Program-made: the position numbers and the translations under genes
The notes under the pieces: model-generated
Database searches by the model: none
What the model saw: the letters and a program-made list of their open reading frames with translations, nothing else
What the model was told of the DNA's origin: nothing
Part shown: one piece after another, positions 55,102 through 64,000 of the stretch
Position numbering within the stretch: position 1 is the stretch's first letter
Layout: each line of letters starts with the position of its first letter
NCBI GenBank assembly: GCA_945910005.1
Contig: OX246743.1
Coordinates: 46,764,361 to 46,828,360 of the forward strand
Length of the DNA: 64,000 bases
Direction: 5' to 3'
Source of the DNA: Isoperla grammatica
Lineage: Eukaryota > Arthropoda > Insecta > Plecoptera > Perlodidae

Positions 55102-56940
55102 TATGGTTCTAGTGATCTAGGTTCTGCTATGGCTACGGCGCATAGTTTCGTCCACGGCGTAGGCTTGCTTCCGACTGGCATGGGTGCTATGGTTCTATAG
55201 TGATCTAGGTTCTGCTATGGCTACGGCGCATAGTTTCGTCCATGGCGTAGGCTTGCTTCCGACTGGCATGGGTGCTATGGTTCTATAGTGATCTAGGTTC
55301 TGCTATGGCTACGGCGCATAGTTTCGTCCATGGCGTAGGCTTGCTTCCGACTGGCATGGGTGCTATGGTTCTATAGTGATCTAGGTTCTGCTATGGCTAC
55401 GGCGCATAGTTTCGTCCATGGCGTAGGCTTGCTTCCGACTGGCATGGGTGCTATGGTTCTATAGTGATCTAGGTTCTGCTATGGCTACGGCGCATAGTTT
55501 CGTCCATGGCGTGGGCTTGCTTCCGACTAGCATGGGTGCTATGGTTCTAGTGATCTAGGTTCTGCTATGGCTACGGCGCATAGTTTCGTCCATGGCGTAG
55601 GCTTGCTTCCGACTAGCATGGGTGCTATGGTTCTAGTGATCTAGGTTCTGCTATGGCTACGGCGCATAGTTTCGTCCATGGCGTAGGCTTGCTTCCGACT
55701 AGCATGGGTGCTATGGTTCTATAGTGATCTAGGTTCTGCTATGGCTACGGCGCATAGTTTCGTCCATGGCGTAGGCTTGCTTCCGACTGGCATGGTCGCT
55801 ATGGTTCTATAGTGATCTAGGTTCTGCTATGGCTACGGCGCATAGTTTCGTCCATGGCGTAGGCTTGCTTCCGACTAGCATGGGTGCTATGGTTCTATAG
55901 TGATCTAGGTTCTGCTATGGCTACGGCGCATAGTTTCGTCCATGGCGTAGGCTTGCTTCCGACTGGCATGGTCGCTATGGTTCTATAGTGATCTAGGTTC
56001 TGCTATGGCTACGGCGCATAGTTTCGTCCATGGCGTAGGCTTGCTTCCGACTGGCATGGTCGCTATGGTTCTAGTGATCTAGGTTCTGCTATGGCTACGG
56101 CGCATAGTTTCGTCCATGGCGTAGGCTTGCTTCCGACTAGCATGGGTGCTATGGTTCTATAGTGATCTAGGTTCTGCTATGGCTACGGCGCATAGTTTCG
56201 TCCACGGCGTAGGCTTGCTTCCGACTGGCATGGGTGCTATGGTTCTATAGTGATCTAGGTTCTGCTATGGCTACGGCGCATAGTTTCGTCCATGGCGTAG
56301 GCTTGCTTCCGACTAGCATGGGTGCTATGGTTCTATAGTGATCTAGGTTCTGCTATGGCTACGGCGCATAGTTTCGTCCATGGCGTAGGCTTGCTTCCGA
56401 CTAGCATGGTCGCTATGGTTCTATAGTGATCTAGGTTCTGCTATGGCTACGGCGCATAGTTTCGTCCATGGCGTAGGCTTGCTTCCGACTAGCATGGTCG
56501 CTATGGTGTTAGTGATCTAGGTTCTGCTATGGCTACGGCGCATAGTTTCGTCCACGGCGTAGGCTTGCTTCCGACTAGCATGGGTGCTATGGTTCTATAG
56601 TGATCTAGGTTCTGCTATGGCTACGGCGCATAGTTTCGTCCATGGCGTAGGCTTGCTTCCGACTGGCATGGTCGCTATGGTTCTATAGTGATCTAGGTTC
56701 TGCTATGGCTACGGCGCATAGTTTCGTCCATGGCGTAGGCTTGCTTCCGACTAGCATGGTCGCTATGGTGTTAGTGATCTAGGTTCTGCTATGGCTACGG
56801 CGCATAGTTTCGTCCACGGCGTAGGCTTGCTTCCGACTGGCATGGGTGCTATGGTTCTATAGTGATCTAGGTTCTGCTATGGCTACGGCGCATAGTTTCG
56901 TCCATGGCGTAGGCTTGCTTCCGACTAGCATGGTCGCTAT
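55102..56940. repeat. 88-bp minisatellite, about 21 copies, largest uninterrupted array
   Basis: Unit CTATGGTTCTATAGTGATCT, AGGTTCTGCTATGGCTACGG, CGCATAGTTTCGTCCATGGC, GTAGGCTTGCTTCCGACTGG, CATGGGTG. An 85-bp form lacks ATA. Diagnostic variants are GGCATG/AGCATG, GGGTG/GGTCG, CCATGGC/CCACGGC and TTCTA/TGTTA; blocks of variants recur towards the right end, so multi-unit duplication has occurred. Confidence 0.96.
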
Positions 56941-57446
56941 TTACAGTAGATACGACTAGAAGCGGATATCCTGTCCTAGTAGTACTCGCGACCTACTTGT
57001 TGAACTGTCCTGCCTTGCCTTGCCAGCGACTTAGGAACTATTTAAAGGGACGCTATTACATATGTAAACCGTGTCTACTTCCGAGCTACTTATCAGCCTA
57101 TACCACTAGTTCGATGATAGTTTCAATGTTCATTCGAAGCGTTTGTGGATAATTGGGCCCCTCTTTTCTGTTCCCTGGACAAAAAGTGAGCAATGTTTTT
57201 AGAAAACTGAGTCCGAAACGAGAGTCGTTGCAAAGGACGAGATTTTTACTCCAGTTACGTCACTAGTGCGTCGATACGTTGTCGCGATAAGCCTCGTTAC
57301 AAAGCTCTATGGCGAAACGGAATGGGATGTATGTGTATAATAGTGTATGACGTAGATCAGTTAATTCAAAGGCGGAACGAACGTTTTGAAAAGCTTTTGA
57401 TATGTCGTGTAATTAGATGTTTTAAATACGGTGGTATGTGTCTGCA
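56941..57446. other. non-coding stretch, nothing recognised
   Basis: Moderately AT-rich. It would be the 5' flank of the possible exon at 57447 if that is real. Confidence 0.35.
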
Positions 57447-57545
57447 ATGTGTGGGTTCGCTCGTTTGACAGTGGGCTCTGTTTTGTTTGTGTGTTGTGTA
57501 CCACCACTGACGTCACAAAAGATAAACAACACAACAGCACCGGAG
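57447..57545 (+). other. possible first exon encoding a signal peptide
   Basis: ATG at 57447 starts 33 codons that end in phase at GGAG|GTAATT. The N-terminus MCGFARLTVGSVLFVCCVPP has a short polar start and a hydrophobic core, then LTSQK, a plausible signal-peptidase site, and an N-glycosylation sequon (NNT). No downstream exon was found in the window, so the gene cannot be named and chance is possible. Confidence 0.28.
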
Positions 57546-58749
57546 GTAATTTCTTTGTTATTTGGTGTAAATACTTGCTTGCAGTCGTCTAATTACACCA
57601 GATTGTTTCGTCACCAATACATTATACATCTATATGATTTGGTTTATGGATGTTATATTTATTATTTACCTTATAAATTCGTTGCATGTTTCGGCTCCCC
57701 ATACCCCCCTGTTTGTACCAGTGCACCCAGGTAATACTGGTGTGCTGTGTGTCAGGGACGAATTGCTAACAAAATAAAATAAAATCAAAGAGATCAGATA
57801 CATGCGTTTCAGAAGTCTGGCTATTTTCTCCCCTCTGCACCCAGTTTGGGGTGTTGGATCGCAAGTGTTCTTGAAGTAGAGTTGCTACGGGTCCGGCCTG
57901 ATCCGGGTGATTCATCTGCACCGCCTATAAATCACCCGGCTCGTATCGGGCGGGGCCCCCGGAGCCCTCAGGGGCGCATTATGAAGGTGTGCGCTGCGCC
58001 CGCGCGGTGTGATGCTCAATGGACGTGTAAAGGGGGCGGAGATCATTCGCTCTACATTCTACAAGAACGTCGATTTATTTATATCAATTCTAAGAATCTC
58101 AAGTCGGCTTTCTAGATCTACCTATAATAAATACTTGCGTGTTTGCCGAGTGGTTATTTCCTTTTAATTAAAGGTTCTGCGAATATCTCTTCATTGATTA
58201 CATGTTCGTATTAGTTTTAGTGCAATTAAAGGATGGGGGGGGGGGGGGGGGGGGCTAGTATAAAAACCGGCGCGAAATATATCCGTAAAATGAACACACG
58301 ACATCGAAATATTGTGAACACTTGAGCATCCGGATTTTAGAATTCAACAAATCTTGTAGCGCAGTTTCAACTAAATTCAAATAAGTGATTTGGTCAAAGG
58401 TCAACAAAGAGTCTTCGTTGTTCTCTGACACTATTGCGTTGACCAATCACTCACTTACTGCTATTAATCGTTCCGCCAAGTGTGAGTCCCGGGTTCGAGA
58501 CCAGCTCACGTTGTTCTAAGTGACGAGGGCGCCAGAACGAATCTCACCATGAATGAATGACGTCACTACAACTTCCGCCGTTCAATGCGAATGATACTGT
58601 AATTTAAATATTTCAACAAGGTCTACATCGCATGTACAAAAAGTAATTATGCCTCTATACAGTTACGTCTACGTCGAGCCTATGACGTAGGGCTGCGTCC
58701 TCGCCCGGGAGACCCAATGCGTGATGAGATTTAGTCCGCCCACCGCGTG
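57546..58749. other. non-coding stretch with poly-G and tRNA-like arm
   Basis: A 20-nt poly-G at 58235-58254 and a T-arm-like CCCGGGTTCGAGACC near 58488. A GC-rich block lies at 57885-58040. No exon recognised. Confidence 0.4.
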
Positions 58750-58812
58750 AGCGCAATTAGGGTTGTACTGACGACGTTTATCAGCGCAATTAGGGTTGTA
58801 CTAAGGACGTTT
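58750..58812. repeat. two tandem copies of a ~33-bp segment
   Basis: GCGCAATTAGGGTTGTACT at 58750 and 58783, followed by GACGACGTTTATCA and AAGGACGTTTATTA. Confidence 0.9.
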
Positions 58813-61800
58813 ATTACGTATGTGTCGTCTGCTCTGGGGTTTTTATAGCGGATGCAAAGTCTTGCGTCGTTTGTAATTAACATTAATTTGAATAACATTA
58901 AGAGCAAGTCAGACGCGTTTCCGGATTGCGATCGCGATTAGGACGGCGCTCTGGTTAAGCAGCACGGGTTTGAGTGGGTGACCATATGAAGACATTTCTT
59001 GACACATAATGTTGTCTATTCGTGAGCAGGATACTGACCGTTTGAGTAGCTTGTGAGCAGCGGGGTTATTATTTTGTAACTCCGGTCGAGGGGTTCCACT
59101 ACGTTGGTGACCGGTGCCCGCTAAGAGGGCTCTCGTGCGATAGTTCGTTCTCATCCATCACAGTCTTTCTTATTATTCTTTCTTTTTTTTCATGTCTATA
59201 CTTCTTAGCATTCTTTGAGACCCGAACGACTAACGTCCCCCGTTTGGATCCGGGGTAGAATAAGTATTGGGTAGCTCAGCCTGTCGTAAGAGACACCACA
59301 GGGGGGGGGGGGACGTGTTTCTCAAAGCAATTGAGATTGCAGCACTTGTTGCACTGCAAGCGAGCGAAGCGTGCAATGCAACTGAGCCCTAGCGTGTGCG
59401 TGACGCCTAATACAACCGCTCCTCTGTTAGTTACACTAATTTGCACTTTATTTCCATGGTTACTAATTATAGGGTATTTAATTAAGGTGTTTCCGTCGGG
59501 CTTCACTGCCGACTCAGCCAGCAACGCGACAGGATTGCATTTGGAGGGGGGGGGGGGGGGGCTTTGTTGGTGTCCTGGCGATTTTCTGAGAATAAAACAT
59601 AATTTATAACAATTAAAACTAGTTAATTGACGAAGATTGTCTAGGGTTCGTACTCTGGTTCGGTAGTATTTTTATACTCTGGAATCTAAGTCAATCTATA
59701 TCATACTGATCTGAATGTAGATAGTGATATAGCAAGCACATGATACATGCTTGGTGTAATGTCCACCACTGAAAGTCAACAACTTATTTTGTGTCTCTTA
59801 TATAACGGTGTGTTTCTTGGGGTAATGGATTTTGTTTACCTACGAATCTGATCGATCGACGACATCAAATAATTCATTTTAATACTTGCTCCGTGTATAT
59901 GTTATAGTTGTGTACATGGTTTATCGCAAAAACGACACACATTATGAAAAAATAAATAATTGTAAATTGTTATATACTCGTTGTTCTCGAAAGTGTTAGG
60001 CCTACTAAGTTCTAGTTGCGTAATAGTTCTAAAGATGATGGATAGACTGTTAAATGCTTGAGAGTGAACCTATTATCTTGTGCGTCCATGCAAACCTCAG
60101 CAATCCATGCAGCCACCCATTATGAATGACTTCTCCGAGATGCATTTCCACCGCTGTTTTATGTAACTATGGGAGTTGTATTGTTGATTTGATTCACTCC
60201 TTAGGTTATTAGAAATAATATCCCTTTGAAGCTGTCTTGAAAGCGCTGATGATGAAGTGCGTGGAGAAAGATATAACTTATTGTGTGCTCTCCGTCGTGT
60301 ATCCGTTAAATTGCAGAACTAATTGTGTAATTAGTTCCAATTAAAATAAACATCATTGGAATACATTTAAATTCAATTGGAATCCATTGTCTCGCTGTGC
60401 ACATTGCTGCATCGTCAGCCGGGATCCAGGGAGTAGAAATAGCGTAACTTGCATTGCCAGCTGTACATCCGAGTGATCTTGACTTAGGAATTCCTGAAAA
60501 CATATTTTGCCGGCACAAATATCTCGGAAAACCTGATCTAAGATATTATGCGAAATCGGTTTTGATGCTTGGATCAAAATTATACAATTTCAATAATATC
60601 TCATTTGGTCCAAACGCCAAACATTTTTAATCTCAGTTTTTAGAGTAGGTACCTGCAGATCTAGATAATATGTAGTCTCGAATCATTACAAAATTTTGAA
60701 TTTGTCGCCCGTTCCGAGCTCCAATCACACCTCGGTTGTGGTACGGTCCCGTACATTGTTAGGGAGGGTAGACTTGCAGGGGGACATTGCCAGAAGCTGA
60801 GAGCTTTCAGGGGTGCAGAGATGTTCCCTTGTTATTAACACAACCTTGGTTGCTATGGGATTGTACCAAGTGTAGGGTACATCTATGCATCCAGGGATAG
60901 GGGAGTTTTATGAAGGAGAGTAATGAATGACTTGAGCCTATCATCATCACATTCTAGTCGCCAATACACTTGCAGAAATGCATCCTCCGCACTCAATTAG
61001 TTGCCGGCAAATATAAATAATATTATGTAAAATGGTCGCGATGGAATGCGACCGCAAGTCTGGCAACCTCGCAGAAAAGCGTCGCATTTGTTCGTTGTAA
61101 ACGCATAATGGCAGGCACGCATATATACGCACGCAAGTTAGTCGGTATTGAGGCGGCTGGGCTGGCCTCCTTTTAAAGGCCCCCTTATCATCACAGTCTG
61201 TCTGGACTCCCATAAAGCGGCCTCCAAAATAACACCGCACCGCAAGCAAGCAAGCAAGCAAGGTCTATGAACTTGTAGCTCGTACACGCGCTCGCCGGTC
61301 GTCATCGCCTGGCTTAGACCCACGGCGACGACTGATGCACTCGCGTACATACACACATACATTCATACATCCATACATTGCATGTACATGCATAGCACCG
61401 TCTTATGGGGGTCAGGGGTAGACGCTTGTTTTTCATATCAGTCACAACATTAAAAAATGTAATTTAATTCAGCAAATGCCTTATGGCTATTTGAAGTCAA
61501 AGTATAGTTAAATGTGTACTTAACACAAGAGTACTGCAATTTATGTTTAATTGGATGTAGTATTAAGATATACATACGGGTAAACATCATACATTGACAA
61601 CCAACAAAATTGCAATTTATTGTTGATAAGCTACATAGTTTTCAGCATCGCAATACTTCTGTTAAAATTTATTTTTAATTTAATTACGTGGTACGTCCAA
61701 ACACTTACCCGAAATGAATACCGATTATTGATTAAACAAAAAGGTGTTTTCGGCACGTTTTGTCTCTCAAGTTAATTTATTATAAATCTGATCTCTATTT

Positions 61801-62925
61801 ACTTTTGCATTAATTAAATGTGGGCAGTAATTTAACCACCCATTACAATAAAACAATTTACTACACGTAACAAATGTATAAATGTAATACAAAAGTATAA
61901 AACAACAAAATATGTTAATTTTAATGAATGGAAAAGAATCGCCCTTTTTGTTTCTTTCATTATGATCTTGTATCACTTTTCCCTATTTTGTTTCTAGTCA
62001 TTCTCATTCTTGCCGACCCCCTTTTCGACCTAAACCTACTTAGATAATATAATAATTCTTTAGTTATCGATTATTATCTTAGGAATGATTCTCTTCCCCC
62101 AACATCACCAAAAGGCGTTTCCCGCCAAAATGAGGCGCCATCCCATCCCACCCGTGTTATTTACTTGTGAGTACCCCCACGGGATATGCAAATGTCTCGT
62201 GCGTGGACACCTAAATACGGAGCTTTATAGTAAACGGGAAGTTGTGGCAGAAGACAGGTCCACGACTTTTTATGTCCTTGCATTCTATAGCTAGCTACAA
62301 ATACCTTTTAAAAATAGAAAATGTGGATGTAAATGCATTTTATATAAGAATACAATTGCGCATTCTGGTGACAAACAAATAAATTACTGCGAACAGATTA
62401 GTAGATGATAGAAATCATGAATGGCACACACAAGCAGGTTGATAGCTTGCTATTCCTCGGCTGTAATCTCCGATTGAAAGTGTACCGAATGTGAAATGTG
62501 GATGTAACTTTATTGCGCAATTGATCGTAACTCTCAGTTTCTGTACTTGATTTGTGCAGCCAATGAGGAAAGAGTAATTAATATACGTTGATAATTATGA
62601 GTGGGTATTTGTCCTGTTAGATAACTCGCCCTTAAAAACATAACAATGCCTCCTTTTATCACTGGTCGAGCGTGAAGTTACTCCAGCTTATACATATACG
62701 CCGTTGATAACACCTGTTGTTATGGCGTTGTTAGTAAAGTGGTCGACACGGCCAAGATAAATGGGGAATACAGTGGATTGTTGATTGCCCTATCTGTGGA
62801 TATGATAGCTCGAAAAACTTGAGAAATGAATTGTTACTTTCAATTACAACATTTTGGAATTATGCAGGACTGTAATGAAAATCTAAAAACGGATGTAAAA
62901 CTATCCTTTTTCGCTAAAATGAGAA
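58813..62925. other. AT-rich stretch with poly-G runs and one dispersed-repeat motif
   Basis: GTCGTAAGAGACAC at 59283-59296 with GGGGTAGAATAAG upstream belongs to the same family as 51190. Poly-G runs lie at 59301-59312 and 59546-59561. At 60584-60603 CAATTTCAATAATATCTCA matches the start of the repeat unit at 63042. No secure exon. Confidence 0.45.
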
Positions 62926-63155
62926 AATTTCAATAATACCTCAAAACTATCTAATTAGATCCAATCATAGCGGTTTTTAATTCCTTTTATTGTAGATCTT
63001 TATCATATTCCGTTCCAATAGGCTATAATGATTTTGAAGACAATTTCAATAATATCTCAAAACGGTCTAGTAAGATCCAATCATAATGGTTTTTAATCCC
63101 TTTTTATGTAGATCTTTATCATATTCCGTTCCAATAGGCTATATTGATTTTGAAT
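62926..63155. repeat. two tandem copies of a 116-bp AT-rich segment
   Basis: AATTTCAATAATA(C/T)CTCAAAAC at 62926 and 63042. Both contain AAGATCCAATCATA-like and TAGATCTTTATCATATTCCG and end near GATTTTGAA. The start of the unit also occurs at 60584, so the unit may come from a dispersed repeat. Confidence 0.92.
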
Positions 63156-64000
63156 GCTATTTGAACGATCGAACATAAACCTTGGATAAATCCCCATGGT
63201 TTCCTAGGTATTTGTGTGGAACTGCAACTCCAACTCCCGCATGTCTTGTACATAGTTGTTCCTATGGCGTGTCTCTTGTGTGGGTAGGCTGTGTTATTGT
63301 GTTGGACGGAGACTTAAATTACATAGTATTATTATAATAATGTGTGGTCTGAAATTGCCGTTTTAATTCAACATAGTAGTAGTGTAGTATAGTATAGTAG
63401 GCCCATGCGGGTAAACTGGATGGCCACGTGGTAACGCGGTAAAGTGGTAACATAGAGCTCTGGACACCTGTTGAGTGTTGTATTGCGAGGATGTCCGGCC
63501 ACTTCATTTTCGCTATTATTGATCCATGCTTCAGCACAAATATCACATTGCGTTCCTTATTGGCCGAGGAACAAAGCAATTATTGCAATAATTGATTGCA
63601 AATAATTTTAAGTTGAATACAATTATTTTAGATATATATATATACTTTAAATATGTGCCATGACCCATCAATTGCATGTATTGTTTTCGCATGCTAGTAT
63701 TATGGGCGGCGACAGTGTACTATTTCAACTTATTTTATAGATAAGTATGTAGCTACTTTTCACTGTTTCGTATACGGTAAAGTTCTTCTACGTAAATATG
63801 ATGTTTTAGACGTCGATAGTCTATGTTTACAATTATTATTTCCTTAGACTATAATTTTTGCATTTTAATTAATTTTGGCCTAATTAAATTACACAAATAA
63901 TGTCTATGTGTTTATTCTTTATATTTTTATGCCATACCCAAGAAATGACATTTTAATTGCCAAACGGATTGACAATAGTAGGCAGGACTGTGCATGATAA
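63156..64000. other. AT-rich stretch to the window end, nothing recognised
   Basis: Short AGTAGTAGTGTAGTATAGTA tract near 63374-63395. No exon, RNA gene or mobile element recognised. Confidence 0.4.

Noticed and set aside
60306..60577. Minus-strand segment after TTTTCAG with QWIPIEF, vaguely like an F5/8 type C (discoidin) domain
   Set aside because: The similarity is short and from memory, no good donor follows, and the key conserved start (LGM..I.D..I.ASS) is not clearly present.

Overview
The window looks like nuclear DNA of a repeat-rich invertebrate animal. It has spliced coding exons with GT-AG boundaries, long introns, tRNA-derived SINEs, hAT-type non-autonomous DNA transposons and very many minisatellites, and no bacterial-style gene clusters. 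The density of intragenic minisatellites, some overlapping splice sites, recalls what I remember of amphioxus (Branchiostoma), where intronic minisatellites at the Adh locus have been reported. That placement is an inference, not a proof.

Only one gene is secure: the 3' part of a ZIP11-type zinc transporter (SLC39A11 orthologue) on the + strand. Three coding exons were found, at 11224-11322, 19600-19758 and 31746-31824. They join in phase and encode the last four membrane segments and the natural C-terminus (about 111 residues). The N-terminal ~two thirds must lie upstream of the window. Thus 1-11223 is intron (or upstream sequence), 11323-19599 and 19759-31745 are introns, and 31825 onward is 3'UTR and then intergenic or unknown DNA.

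The striking structure is at the two ends of the last intron. Its 5' end has been amplified into about 28 tandem copies of a 40-47 bp unit, each restating the splice donor (CCAG|gtatt). Its 3' end has been amplified into six 75-bp copies, each carrying the splice acceptor plus the first 44 nt of the terminal exon. Five of these are decoy terminal exons that would end the protein early. Two further arrays carry near-consensus donor sequences on the opposite strand (3169-3276 and the 19756 array), and a fourth array (34336-35473) repeats an acceptor-like junction next to a possible exon.

Other layout. Tandem arrays occupy roughly 13.5 kb (about a fifth, by summing my intervals); the largest are at 13586-15575, 21490-22760, 34336-35473 and 55102-56940. 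Mobile elements include a 467-bp hAT MITE with a perfect 8-bp target duplication (7931-8397), a 1764-bp hAT-like element with another perfect 8-bp duplication (43544-45307) that carries a nested SINE (43994-44269), a second intact SINE of the same family (4704-4981), two further tRNA-SINE families, and a CRE/CCAAT-containing inverted-repeat family with several copies. Downstream of the zinc transporter no gene can be named; three weak first-exon or internal-exon candidates are listed with low confidence.
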